DNA of 64,000 nucleotides from Myxococcales bacterium UBA1660 (lineage in GTDB: Bacteria > Myxococcota_A > Polyangia > Polyangiales > Houyiibacteriaceae). Shown piece by piece: positions 50,970 through 60,281 of this stretch (the stretch's first letter is position 1; each line of letters begins with the position of its first letter). The stretch lies in contig DCLA01000006.1 in assembly GCA_002320815.1 (NCBI GenBank), positions 52,549 through 116,548 of the forward strand. Direction: 5' to 3'. Position numbers and translations under genes: made by a program. The notes below the pieces were generated by a model. That model ran no database searches. It had not been told where the DNA came from and saw only the letters and a program-made list of their open reading frames with translations.

Positions 50970-52997
50970 ATGGCCGCCGACACGACCAAGCCCTTCTACG
51001 TCACGACGCCGATCTACTACGTCAACGACAAGCCCCACATCGGACACGCCTACTCCACCGTGGCCGCCGACGTGTTGGCTCGCTACGCGCGCCTGCGCGG
51101 GCGCCCCACCCGCTTCCTGACGGGGACCGACGAGCACGGGCAGAAGATCGAGGAGCGGGCCAAGGAGCTCGGCGAGGATCCCGCCGAGTTCGTCGACCGG
51201 ATGTCGCCGCCCTTCAAGGAGGCCTTCGAGCAGCTGAACTGTTCGTTCGACGACTACATCCGCACCACCGAGGCGCGCCACGAGTCGGAGGTCCAGGAGC
51301 TCTGGCAGATGCTGGAGGCCTCGGGCGACATCTACCTCGGCGAGTACGAGGGCTGGTATTCGGTGGCCGACGAGGCCTTCATCACCGAGACCGAGTACGA
51401 GGAGCTCGACGAGGTCACCAAGAAGAAGGTGAAGCGCGTCGCCGAGCCCAGCTACTTCTTCAAGCTCTCCGCCTACGGCGAGAAGCTCCTCGAGTTCTAC
51501 GAGGCGCACCCGGACTTCGTGCAGCCCGCCGGCCGCTTCAACGAGGTGAAGGCCTTCGTGAAGGGGGGCCTGCGCGACCTGAGCATCTCGCGGACCAGCT
51601 TCACCTGGGGCGTCCCGGTCCCCGGCGACGAGAAGCACGTGATGTACGTGTGGCTCGACGCGCTGACCAACTACATCAGCGCCCTCGGCGGCCCGGCGGA
51701 TCCCGGCGCGTCGCCCCTCTACGACAAGTTCTGGGGCGAAGGCGCCGAGCAGGTCCACATCGTGGGCAAGGACATCCTGCGCTTCCACGCGGTCTACTGG
51801 CCCGCCTTCCTGCTCAGCGCCGGCATCACGCCGCCCACCCGGGTCTGGGCCCACGGCTGGCTGACGATCAACGGCGAGAAGATGAGCAAGCGGCTCGGGA
51901 ACTTCATCCCGCCGAAGCCCTTGGTCGACGCCTTCGGGGTCGACGTGGTCCGCTACTACCTGATGCGCGAGGTCGGCTTCGGGCAGGACGGCGACTTCGC
52001 CCACAAGCACGTGCTCGCTCGCTACAATGGCGAGCTGGCCAACGGCCTGGGCAACCTGCTCAACCGCATGGTCACGAGCATCGTGCGCAAGCAGCTCGAT
52101 GGAAAGGTCCCCGAGCCGGGCGAGCCCACCGAAGACGAGAAGCAGCTCCTGCTCACCGCCCAGCGCGCGGCCACCGAAGCGGCGAAGCACATGGACGACG
52201 TCCAGCCGCACCGCGCCCTGGAGAAGATCTGGGAGCTGGTGGGGGCCACCAACCGCTACGTCGACCAGACCGCACCGTGGGCGCTCGCCAAGAACGGCGA
52301 GACCGAGAAGCTGGGCCGCGTGGCCTACACCGTCCTCGAGGCCCTGCGCTGGGTCTCGGTGATGATCGCGCCCTTCATGCCCGACAAGGCCAAGGGGCTC
52401 CGCGAGCAGCTCGGTCTCGACGACCTGGCCGTCACCGAGGGCACCGACCACTGGCCGGAGGCCTGGGGCGAGCTCCCCGTGGGCACCCAGACCCAACCGG
52501 GGGATCCGCTCTTCCCGCGCCTGCACCCCAAGGAGCAGGCCAAGCTCTTCGCCGGCTTCGGGCTCGGTCCCGACGGCGAGAAGCTCCCCGCCGAGGGCGA
52601 CGCGCCCGCCGAGGCGAAGACGAAGACCAAGAAGGCGAAGAAGTCCAAGAAGGCCGAGCCCCTCCCCGAGGGCTGCATCGCCTTCGATCAGTTCCTCGCG
52701 GTGGAGCTGCGGGTCGGCCTGGTCCGGAGCGCCGAGCCGGTGGAGGGCAGCGACAAGCTGCTCAAGCTCGCCATCGACCTCGGCGAAGAGAAGCCCCGCC
52801 AGGTCGTCGCCGGCATCCGTAAGCACTACGCGCCCGACGATCTGGTCGACAAGCGGGTGGTCGTGGTCGCGAACCTGGCGCCGCGGAAGATCTTCGGCCT
52901 CGAGTCCCAGGGCATGGTCCTCGCGGCCTCGACGGACGACGCGTTCTCGGTCCTCACCGTCGAGGCCGAGATCCCCCCCGGCACCCGCGCGAGCTGA
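50970..52997 (+). CDS. metG: Methionyl-tRNA synthetase with C-terminal tRNA-binding domain
   Basis: A 675-residue class I synthetase. The HIGH motif is PHIGHAYSTVAADVLARY near residue 20; KMSKRLGN is the KMSKS loop near residue 300; FLTGTDEHGQKI and WPAFLLSAG are also present. A Lys-rich linker around residue 550 leads to the C-terminal Trbp111/EMAP-like tRNA-binding domain (about 565-675: LAVELRVGLVRSAEPVEGSDKLLK, VVVVANLAPRKIFGLESQGM). There are no zinc-knuckle cysteines in the connective region. It charges initiator and elongator tRNA-Met. Confidence 0.96.
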   Translation: MAADTTKPFYVTTPIYYVNDKPHIGHAYSTVAADVLARYARLRGRPTRFLTGTDEHGQKIEERAKELGEDPAEFVDRMSPPFKEAFEQLNCSFDDYIRTTEARHESEVQELWQMLEASGDIYLGEYEGWYSVADEAFITETEYEELDEVTKKKVKRVAEPSYFFKLSAYGEKLLEFYEAHPDFVQPAGRFNEVKAFVKGGLRDLSISRTSFTWGVPVPGDEKHVMYVWLDALTNYISALGGPADPGASPLYDKFWGEGAEQVHIVGKDILRFHAVYWPAFLLSAGITPPTRVWAHGWLTINGEKMSKRLGNFIPPKPLVDAFGVDVVRYYLMREVGFGQDGDFAHKHVLARYNGELANGLGNLLNRMVTSIVRKQLDGKVPEPGEPTEDEKQLLLTAQRAATEAAKHMDDVQPHRALEKIWELVGATNRYVDQTAPWALAKNGETEKLGRVAYTVLEALRWVSVMIAPFMPDKAKGLREQLGLDDLAVTEGTDHWPEAWGELPVGTQTQPGDPLFPRLHPKEQAKLFAGFGLGPDGEKLPAEGDAPAEAKTKTKKAKKSKKAEPLPEGCIAFDQFLAVELRVGLVRSAEPVEGSDKLLKLAIDLGEEKPRQVVAGIRKHYAPDDLVDKRVVVVANLAPRKIFGLESQGMVLAASTDDAFSVLTVEAEIPPGTRAS

Positions 52998-53062
52998 CCC
53001 GCACGGCCGTCGGCACCGGGCCCCGGGCGGCACTCCGCCGGCCGGGGTGCTATGCCGTCTCG

Positions 53063-54073
53063 GTGCTGATTCCCATGCTGCCGCCCAGCTTCGATGCAGC
53101 GCTTCGCGACGTCGAGGCGCGCGCCCCGAAGTTCCGTCTCGCCGCCGCGCACGGGCTGGCCTCGCCGCCCGAGGGGCGGGAAGACGAGGCCGTCCAGGGC
53201 CTCATCCGCCTGGCCAACGACGAGCTGGGCCCCATTCGGGCCCAAGCCCTCGCCGGGCTCGAGGCCCTCGCCCACGGGGGTCTCGCCGTCGCGCGCAGGC
53301 GCATGGACGACGAGCACGACGCCGTGCGCCAGGCCGCCCTCCGCGCCGCCGCCGCGCTGGACGACGACGCCCTGAGCTGGCTCCCCGACCTGATGGGGGA
53401 CGAGCGTGCCGAGATGCGCGGCCAGGCGCTCCTGGCCGTCGCCGAGCTCGCCGGGGGCGAGCGGGCCCTGCCGGTGATCGAGCGCGGCCTCGCCGACGAG
53501 GACCCCGGGGTCCGCGGCGCCGCCGCCGTCGCGGCCGGTGAGCTCGGTCTGGAGTCGATGATGGACCCCCTCGCCGCCCTCCTCGAGGACCGCGGCGACG
53601 TGGCCTTCGCCGCGGCCTGCGCGCTGGCGGGGCTCGGCGATGCCCGGGGCGAGGCGGTGCTCGTGGCCGCGCTCCGGGACCGCGAGGCCGGCCTCGACGC
53701 CGCGGAGGCCCTGGGGGAGATCGCGGGCGACGCCGGGCTGAACGCGCTGGCCGAGACCGCGCAGCGCCCCTTCGGGAACCTCCTGCTGCGCGCCGCCGCC
53801 GGAGCCGCCCTCGCCCGTCGCGGCGACGCCCGCGGCGAGCCCGCCCTGGGCCGGGTCCTCGAAGCCTGGCGCGCCGATGGCCGGGACTACGCCGTCCATG
53901 CGGTGGGCGAGCTGGAACTCGAAGGGCTCCTCCCCACCCTCATCCGGCTCACCAAGCGCCTCCGGGGCGCCGATCCGGCCGTCCTGGCCCAGGCCCTGGA
54001 GCGCTTCGCCGATCGCCGGGAAGACGCCCTGCGCGCGCTGGGCCTCCTCCGCGAACGACACACCCCCGCCTGA
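53063..54073 (+). CDS. HEAT-repeat protein
   Basis: A 336-residue protein built almost wholly of alpha-helical HEAT-like repeats of about 30-40 residues (for example VRQAALRAAAALDDDALSWLPDLMGD, RGAAAVAAGELGLES). It lacks a signal or transmembrane segment and is probably a cytoplasmic protein-binding scaffold, as PBS-lyase HEAT-repeat proteins are. GTG 53063 and ATG 53075 are both possible starts. It precedes tatD by 37 bases, possibly in one transcript. Confidence 0.85.
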   Translation: MLIPMLPPSFDAALRDVEARAPKFRLAAAHGLASPPEGREDEAVQGLIRLANDELGPIRAQALAGLEALAHGGLAVARRRMDDEHDAVRQAALRAAAALDDDALSWLPDLMGDERAEMRGQALLAVAELAGGERALPVIERGLADEDPGVRGAAAVAAGELGLESMMDPLAALLEDRGDVAFAAACALAGLGDARGEAVLVAALRDREAGLDAAEALGEIAGDAGLNALAETAQRPFGNLLLRAAAGAALARRGDARGEPALGRVLEAWRADGRDYAVHAVGELELEGLLPTLIRLTKRLRGADPAVLAQALERFADRREDALRALGLLRERHTPA

Positions 54074-54110
54074 CTGGCGCCCGCCCGCCTTCGTGTGCAC
54101 TCACCGCCCC

Positions 54111-54902
54111 ATGAGACTCTTCGACACCCACTGCCACCTCGACGACCGCCGCCTCGAAGGCCGCCTCGACGAGGTCCTCCAGAACGCCGCCGACGCCGGC
54201 GTCGAGCGCATGACCACCATCGGCTGCGTCCGCGACGTGGAGGGTCTGGATCGCGCCCCCGCCCTGGCTCGACGGCACGCCCACCTGAGCGCCACCGTCG
54301 GCGTGCACCCCCACGACGCGGCCGCCCTGGACGACGCGCTCTTCGCCGCCCTGGAGACCAAGGCCGCCGCGCCCGAGGTGGTCGCCATCGGCGAGATGGG
54401 GCTCGACTACTTCTACGACAACAGCCCCCGGGAGACCCAGCAGGAGGTCTTCCGCCGCCAGATCGACCTGGCGAAGCGCGTGGGCAAGCCCATCGTCGTG
54501 CACACCCGCGACGCCGCCGCCGAGACCCTGGCGATCCTCCGCGCCGAGGATGCCCGAGACGTGGGCGGGATCATCCACTGCTTCAGCGAGGACGCCGCGT
54601 TCGCCAAGGCGGCCCTGGAGATGGGCTTCGTCGCGGCTTTCAGCGGCATCGTGACCTTCAAGCGATCGGCGGCGATCCAGGAAGCCGCGAAGCAGCAGCC
54701 CGGGGACATGCTCCTCGTGGAGACCGACGCCCCCTACCTGGCCCCGGTTCCCAAGCGCGGAAAGACCAATGAACCCGCGTACGTAGCCCACACCGCCCGC
54801 TTCATCGCGGAGCTCCGCGGGGAAGACCCGGAGGAGCTCGCGGAGCGGGCCTTCCAGAACTCCTTGCGGGTGTTCGGGATCGACGACGCAACTTCCGCTT
54901 GA
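54111..54902 (+). CDS. tatD: TatD family metal-dependent DNase
   Basis: A 263-residue protein of normal length. The TIM-barrel metal ligands are visible: FDTHCHLDD at the start, GVHPHDA, AIGEMGLDYFYD, VVHTRDA and IHCFSED, and the C-terminal ETDAPYLAPVP. TatD has 3'-5' DNase and D-aminoacyl-related activities in different reports. It ends 109 bases before rplC. Confidence 0.95.
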   Translation: MRLFDTHCHLDDRRLEGRLDEVLQNAADAGVERMTTIGCVRDVEGLDRAPALARRHAHLSATVGVHPHDAAALDDALFAALETKAAAPEVVAIGEMGLDYFYDNSPRETQQEVFRRQIDLAKRVGKPIVVHTRDAAAETLAILRAEDARDVGGIIHCFSEDAAFAKAALEMGFVAAFSGIVTFKRSAAIQEAAKQQPGDMLLVETDAPYLAPVPKRGKTNEPAYVAHTARFIAELRGEDPEELAERAFQNSLRVFGIDDATSA

Positions 54903-55011
54903 CGCGGAAGGGCCCCCAGCTACCCTTCGCACCCTTTCGGCCACCCCCCGGAATTCCACCGGTGAGCACGGCGGCCTCTCAACCTTCAGCACCTCGCGCG
55001 GAGCGCACCCC

Positions 55012-55677
55012 GTGAACACGAATCTCGGCCTCATCGGCAAGAAGCTCGGCAACACCCAGATTTTCACCGAAGACGGCGAAGTCCGTCGCGTGACGGTGGT
55101 CGCCGCCGGCCCCTGCGTGGTCCTCGCCAAGCGGACCCAGGACAAGCATGGCTACTCGGCCATCCAGCTCGGCTTCGGCGAGCGTAAGGCCAAGGGCGTG
55201 AACAAGCCCGACGCCGGCTACTTCAAGAAGGTCGGCGTCGAGGGCGCCCCCGCCCTGGTTAAGGAGATCCGTCTCCCCCAGGACGTCGTGGACGGTTACG
55301 AGGTCGGTCAGACCCTCTCCGCCAGCGACATCTTCGAAGAGGGCGCGTTCGTGGACATCAGCGGCAAGAGCAAGGGCCGCGGCTTCACCGGTGTCATGAA
55401 GCGCCACAACTTCTCCGGCTACAAGGCCACCCACGGCGCCCACGAGTACCAGCGTCACGGCGGCTCGATCGGTATGAACATGACCCCCGGTCGCGTCTTC
55501 AAGGGCAAGAAGATGGCCGGCCAGCACGGCAACTCGAAGGTCACCATCCAGAACCTCAAGGTCGTCAAGGTGATGGCCGACGAGGGTCTCGTCCTCGTCG
55601 AGGGCAGCGTGCCCGGCCCGCGTGGCGGCCTCGTGACCCTGCGTCGCGCCGCGAAGAAGAAGGCCAAGGCCTCCTGA
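55012..55677 (+). CDS. rplC: Ribosomal protein L3
   Basis: A 221-residue L3 with all landmarks: LIGKKLGNTQIFTEDGEV, SKGRGFTGVMKRHNF, HEYQRHGGSIGMNMTPGRVFKGKKMAGQHGN and GSVPGPRGGLVTLR. L3 binds 23S rRNA near the peptidyl-transferase centre and initiates 50S assembly. It starts with GTG. Here it stands alone between tatD and rlmE, whereas rplC is usually inside the S10 operon (rpsJ-rplC-rplD). Codon use is strongly biased toward GCC/GGC/AAG, as for a highly expressed protein. Confidence 0.97.
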   Translation: MNTNLGLIGKKLGNTQIFTEDGEVRRVTVVAAGPCVVLAKRTQDKHGYSAIQLGFGERKAKGVNKPDAGYFKKVGVEGAPALVKEIRLPQDVVDGYEVGQTLSASDIFEEGAFVDISGKSKGRGFTGVMKRHNFSGYKATHGAHEYQRHGGSIGMNMTPGRVFKGKKMAGQHGNSKVTIQNLKVVKVMADEGLVLVEGSVPGPRGGLVTLRRAAKKKAKAS

Positions 55678-55720
55678 ACCCCGCGATGCGGGAACGGCTC
55701 ACGACGCCGGAGAGCTGACG

Positions 55721-56413
55721 TTGGCGAGACGCCGACGGGTCAAGCGTCAACAAGACGCCTACGGCAAACGAGCGCGCCGGGAAGGATTCCCGGCGCGTTC
55801 CGTTTACAAGCTGGAAGAGATCGACCGCCGCCTGCGGCTCCTGCGCCGCGGCATGCGGGTGCTCGATCTGGGCGCCGCGCCCGGGAGCTGGACGCTCTAC
55901 GCCGCGCGGAAGGTGCAGCGCGAGGGCAAGGTCGTCTCCATCGACCTGAAGCCCCACGAAGGCGCCATGCCCCCCCAGGTCGACTTCCGGGTGGCCGACA
56001 TCCGCGACGTCGACGTGGAGAGCCTGGGCGGCGAGTTCGACCTGGTGATCAGCGACATGGCCCCGAAGACCTCGGGCATGCGCGACGCCGACCAGTACCG
56101 GAGCTACGAGCTCTTCTGCACGGCCGTCGACGTCGCCGAGCGCGTGCTGGTCCCCGGCGGCGCCTTCGTCGGCAAGATCTTCCAGGGAACCGAGTTCGAG
56201 ATGGCCCGCGACCACTTACGTAGGGTCTTCGCGAAGGAGCGGATCATCCGCCCCAAGGCCACCCGCGACGAGAGCTACGAGCTCTTCCTCTGCGGCCTCG
56301 ACCGGCGGCCGCGGGCCGAGACCCCCGAGCCGACCGACGATGCAGCGGGCGCGGCCGAGGACGAACGGGCCGCGGACGCCGTGGAGCCCGCCGAGTCCAG
56401 CGACGCCGGCTGA
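55721..56413 (+). CDS. rlmE: 23S rRNA 2'-O-methyltransferase RlmE (FtsJ)
   Basis: A 230-residue SAM methyltransferase. The motif LDLGAAPGSWTLYAA near residue 47 is the SAM site; VISDMAPKTSG near residue 105 and GGAFVGKIFQG carry the catalytic Asp and Lys of the K-D-K-E tetrad. It methylates U2552 of 23S rRNA. The start is TTG at 55721, as no ATG or GTG lies before the conserved KRARREGFPARSVYKLEEI. The acidic C-terminal tail of about 35 residues is not found in short homologues. Downstream of rplC by 43 bases. Confidence 0.94.
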   Translation: MARRRRVKRQQDAYGKRARREGFPARSVYKLEEIDRRLRLLRRGMRVLDLGAAPGSWTLYAARKVQREGKVVSIDLKPHEGAMPPQVDFRVADIRDVDVESLGGEFDLVISDMAPKTSGMRDADQYRSYELFCTAVDVAERVLVPGGAFVGKIFQGTEFEMARDHLRRVFAKERIIRPKATRDESYELFLCGLDRRPRAETPEPTDDAAGAAEDERAADAVEPAESSDAG

Positions 56414-56451
56414 GCGGCCCCGCGCCCCTCCCGGCGCGGCGACGCCGCCGC

Positions 56452-57462
56452 TCAGCGTCGCTGCCGAGCGGCGGCCAGGTTCTCGCGCACCCGCGCCGCG
56501 TGCGGCCCCTGGGGCTCCAGGGCCAGATACCGCTCGAAGTGCCGGATGGCGTCGCCGTAGGCCCCCCGCGCGGCCTGCATGCTGCCCAAGAGGTAGTGGG
56601 CCGTGGCGTAGGTCTCGTCGACCTCCAGGGCCCGCGCGAGGGTGGCCTCGGCGGCCTCGCGATCCCCGCCGGCGCGCTGGGCGAGCGCCAGCTCCGAGAG
56701 CACCGCGGGCGTGGGCGCCTCCATGGTCTCCACCAGCATCTCCATGGCGCGCGCCGCGCCGTCGGGTTGGCCGGCCCGCCGGAGCCCGCTGCCGATGGCC
56801 TGGAGCGCCGCGGGGTTCCCCCGGGCGTGCTGGAGCCCGCGACGGAGCTCGAGGGCCGCGCCGCTGGTGTCCCCACCGCGCAGGAGCAGGAGGCCGAGGT
56901 TGGCCCGCACCATCGGGTCCTCGGGCTTCAGCCGGACGGTCCGGCGGTAGGCCTCCTCGGCGCCGCGATCGTCGCCGGACTCCTCGAGGGCCAGCGCGAG
57001 GTTCAACCAGGCATCGGCCATCGCCGGCTCGACCTCCACCGCGTGGCGCAAGAGCGGCACCGCCTCGCTGGGCCGCTCCCGGTCCCGGAGCAAGAGGCCC
57101 AGGTTGCTCAGCGCCTCGGCGAAGTCCGGGTCGATGCGCACCGCCTCCCGATAGGCCGCCTCGGCGGGCTCGTACTGGCCGCCGAGCTCGAGGACCAGCC
57201 CCAGATCGAGCTGAGCGCGCGGGTCCTCGGGATCTGCCCGGGCGGCCTCCTCGAAGGCCGACCGGGCGGTGTCGATGTCGCCCTGGGCCAGCGCGGCCTC
57301 GCCCCGAGCCACGATCTCGCTGGCCTCGTGGCGCGGCGCCCGCTGGGCCGCCGCCTCGTCGGGGAACATGATGTCCTCGTCGCCCGTGGTCTCCTCCGGC
57401 GGGTCCTCGGACGCGGGACAGCCGAGCAGAGCGAGCAGGACCCAGAAGCGAGCGAAGCGCAT
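56452..57462 (-). CDS. TPR-repeat lipoprotein
   Basis: A 336-residue protein with a lipoprotein signal (RFWVLLALLGC) and about eight tandem TPR repeats from residue about 50, such as DPRAQLDLGLVLELGGQ and EALSNLGLLLRDRERPSEAVPLL. TPR proteins of this kind scaffold envelope assemblies such as outer-membrane or pilus machinery (PilF-like), but no specific family match is claimed. The start at 57462 is taken because the lipobox requires it. Confidence 0.85.
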   Translation of the reverse strand: MRFARFWVLLALLGCPASEDPPEETTGDEDIMFPDEAAAQRAPRHEASEIVARGEAALAQGDIDTARSAFEEAARADPEDPRAQLDLGLVLELGGQYEPAEAAYREAVRIDPDFAEALSNLGLLLRDRERPSEAVPLLRHAVEVEPAMADAWLNLALALEESGDDRGAEEAYRRTVRLKPEDPMVRANLGLLLLRGGDTSGAALELRRGLQHARGNPAALQAIGSGLRRAGQPDGAARAMEMLVETMEAPTPAVLSELALAQRAGGDREAAEATLARALEVDETYATAHYLLGSMQAARGAYGDAIRHFERYLALEPQGPHAARVRENLAAARQRR

Positions 57463-57520
57463 GGGCGGGACTCTACAGGACCGGCCGCGCGGGTCCACGC
57501 GCCCGTTGCCGGCCGTGCCC

Positions 57521-60226
57521 TCAGCCGTGGTCGGAGAGGCGCTCGCTGAGCTCGCGAGCCAGACCGCGCAGCCGGTCCTCGTCGCGGACCTTCTCGCCGG
57601 TGGCGGCGTCGCGGACGTAGAACACGTCGGTCACCCGCTCGCCCTCGGTGGTGATCTTGGAGAGCGCGATGATCAGGCCCTGCTCGTAGAGCGTGCGGGC
57701 GATGACGTGGAGCACGCCGGGCCGGTCGCGGGTGAGCACGTCGACCACGGTGAAGACCCGGGAGGCCTCGTTGTCGATGCGCACGTCGGTCTGGACCCCG
57801 GGGCCCCGTCGGCGGGCCCAGGAGGGCGCCTTGGGGGTGGCCGACATCAACGCCGCCGCGTCCACCTCGCCGGCCAGCAGCGCCCGGAGGTCGTGCTCGA
57901 TGCGACCCCGGAGCGGGCGGTCGAGGCGCCCGCCGGATTCGCGCTTCACGCTGAAGGCCTGCATGGCCCGCTCGTGGGGCACGGAGTCGGCGTCCCCGGG
58001 CAGCGTGTAGACCTGGGCGTCGACGATGGTCACCCGGTGCTTGGTGAGCACCGCGGTCACGTCGGCCAGGAGGCCCGAGCGGTCCTCGGCGATGACCAGG
58101 AGCTCCGAGACCTCTTCGCTCGGCCCCGGGCCCAGCGCGACCGTCGTGGCGGCGCCGGCGTCGCGCACCACGCGCGCGTGGCGGCGGATCACGTCCACCG
58201 GGTTGGCCAGGACGTAGCGCTCGGGCATGGCGTCGACGAAGCGCACCAGGTCCTTCTCGGCGCGGTCGCCCACGAAGCCGACCTTCACCTCCCGGCGCAG
58301 CTGGGAGGCCCGACCGGCCGCCGATCCGCCGCGGCCCTCGAGGACCCCGGCGACGCCGAAGTAGAGGTCCTCCAGCATCCGCGCCGTCCAGTCGGACAGG
58401 GAGCGCGGGTTCGCCGTGGAGAGGATGGCCACCGTCATCAGGTAGAGGTCACGCAGGCGCTCGATGGACCCCACCCACCGAGTGACCTCCTCGAGGACCT
58501 CGGGGTCGCTGGTGTCCCGCTTCGTGGCCCAGTGATAGAAGCTGCCCTGCTCCTGGAGGAGCCAGACCACGTGGTCCACGTCGACCGGGCGCAGACCCAG
58601 CCGCTCGGCGATGGGCCGGACCATCGAGGCGCTCCGGGACCCCTGGCGCTCGGTGGCCATGCCGTGGTCGTGGCCGTGCACCTTGCCCAGCGCGTGGAGG
58701 AAGGTGGCCACGAAGAGCGGGACCCGGCGAGGCGCCTCGGCGGCCAGGCGGGTGGCGAGCCCCAGGTGGGCGAAGCGCTCCCCGGCGAGCAGGGCCCGCA
58801 GCCGCTCCACCGCCCGGATGGCGTGCACGTCGACGGTGTAGACGTGGAAGACGTCGTGCTGGACCCGGCCGGTCAGGGGCTCCAGCTCGGGGATCATCGC
58901 GACGATGAGCCCGACCTCGTGCAACTCTTCCAGGAGCGAACCCTTGGCGAGGGGTCCGGCCTCCCAGCCGCCGAGGTCGGTGGTGCAGCAGAGGTGCACG
59001 AAGAGTTCGGTCGCCTCCCGGGACTGCCGCAGGCGCGCGCGCCAGGCCTCGTCCACGGCGACCCGAGCGACGGCGTCCCGGGCATAGGCATAGGGCGGCA
59101 GCCGCCGCTCGAGGACCTCCCGGTAGAGCCGCAGCGCCAGCGCGGGATCCTCCTCCAGGGCGTCGGTGTCGGTGAGGGTCACGTGCCCGTCGAAGAGGGC
59201 CGTGCCGTTGCCGAGGTCCCGCTGGGCCGCCGGGGTCTTGCGCCGCCGCGGTCGCGCGCGGGCGACCATCCGCTCGGCGGTCTGGGCCACCACCCGCGCG
59301 TGCCGGTAGTAGGCCTGCATGAACTGCTCGACGCCCAGGGTGATCCCGTCGACGAAGCCCAGCTCCAGCGCGATCTCTTCCTGGTCGGCGAAGGTCAGCC
59401 GGTCCTGCTGCCGCTTCGCGCGCATGTGGAGCAGGTTGCGGACCCGCCAGAGCATCTCCCGGGCCTGCTCCAGCTCCTCCACCTCGCGCTGCAGGAGCGC
59501 GCCGGTGCGGACGTAGTCCTGGGTGGTGCGCGCGTCCCAGCGGGCCCGCGCCGCCCACTCGGCCACGTCGAGGTCCCGGAGCCCCCCGCGCCCCTGCTTC
59601 ACCTCGGGCTCGAGGAGGTAGAGCGAGTCGCCGAAGCGCTCGTGGCGGCGATGGGTGTCCTCCTGGAGCGCGTCCAGGAAGGCGTCCAGGTGGGGCTCGA
59701 AGATGGAACGCCGAGCGCCGCGCTGGAGGTCCTTGACGATGGACACGTCCCCGGCGACCCGCCGCAAATCGATCAGCGTGGTCGCCGTGCGGATGTCCTC
59801 GCGAGCCAGCGCCAGGGTCTCCTCCTGGCCGCGGACGGCGTGGCCGATCTCCATGCCCAGATCCCAGAGCGGGTAGAGCAGCCCCTCCGCCAGCGCGCGC
59901 ACCCGGGCGTCGCCGGGGTCGTCGCAGAGGAAGAGCACGTCGACGTCACTGCAGAGACCGACCAGCCCGCGCCCGTAGCCGCCGACGGCGACCAGCGCGA
60001 TGCGGCCGCCCTCACCGGGGGGCCCGGCCGCGGCGTCCGCGGCGCAGTAGAGGGCGCCCAGGAGCCCGTCGAGGGCGCGCGAGAAGCTGGTGGCCGCCTC
60101 GACGCCGGAGGCGCCGTTGCGCACGGCAGCCTCGAAGCGGCCTCGATAGCCCTTCAGGTAGCCGTCGCAGCACTCGCCCAGCGAGGGGGCGAGCCGGCTC
60201 AGATCGACGTTGGGGGCTTCGCGCAC
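57521..60226 (-). CDS. glnD: GlnD-type bifunctional uridylyltransferase/UR enzyme with altered HD site
   Basis: A 901-residue protein of standard GlnD layout. The nucleotidyltransferase (UTase) site GGYGRGLVGLCSDVDVLF (82-99, Asp 94 and Asp 96) is intact. The HD domain follows HVYTVDVHAI, but the HD dyad itself reads HALGK at His 511-Ala 512 where HD(I)xK is normal. Two ACT domains (around 720-790 and 830-900: LLVIAEDRSGLLADVT, TVVDVLTRDRPGVLHVIA) sense glutamine. GlnD modifies the PII protein with UMP when nitrogen is scarce. The GTG at 60226 gives the expected N terminus. Confidence 0.92.
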   Translation of the reverse strand: MREAPNVDLSRLAPSLGECCDGYLKGYRGRFEAAVRNGASGVEAATSFSRALDGLLGALYCAADAAAGPPGEGGRIALVAVGGYGRGLVGLCSDVDVLFLCDDPGDARVRALAEGLLYPLWDLGMEIGHAVRGQEETLALAREDIRTATTLIDLRRVAGDVSIVKDLQRGARRSIFEPHLDAFLDALQEDTHRRHERFGDSLYLLEPEVKQGRGGLRDLDVAEWAARARWDARTTQDYVRTGALLQREVEELEQAREMLWRVRNLLHMRAKRQQDRLTFADQEEIALELGFVDGITLGVEQFMQAYYRHARVVAQTAERMVARARPRRRKTPAAQRDLGNGTALFDGHVTLTDTDALEEDPALALRLYREVLERRLPPYAYARDAVARVAVDEAWRARLRQSREATELFVHLCCTTDLGGWEAGPLAKGSLLEELHEVGLIVAMIPELEPLTGRVQHDVFHVYTVDVHAIRAVERLRALLAGERFAHLGLATRLAAEAPRRVPLFVATFLHALGKVHGHDHGMATERQGSRSASMVRPIAERLGLRPVDVDHVVWLLQEQGSFYHWATKRDTSDPEVLEEVTRWVGSIERLRDLYLMTVAILSTANPRSLSDWTARMLEDLYFGVAGVLEGRGGSAAGRASQLRREVKVGFVGDRAEKDLVRFVDAMPERYVLANPVDVIRRHARVVRDAGAATTVALGPGPSEEVSELLVIAEDRSGLLADVTAVLTKHRVTIVDAQVYTLPGDADSVPHERAMQAFSVKRESGGRLDRPLRGRIEHDLRALLAGEVDAAALMSATPKAPSWARRRGPGVQTDVRIDNEASRVFTVVDVLTRDRPGVLHVIARTLYEQGLIIALSKITTEGERVTDVFYVRDAATGEKVRDEDRLRGLARELSERLSDHG

Positions 60227-60281
60227 CGCGGGGCGAGTATGGCACCCGACTTTGGGGTGGCAACCGCCTGAACGTGATTCG

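Noticed and set aside
60248..60262. TGGCACCCGACTTTG on the plus strand as a sigma-54 promoter
   Set aside because: The spacing between GG and the TTTG is one base too long, and no plus-strand gene follows.
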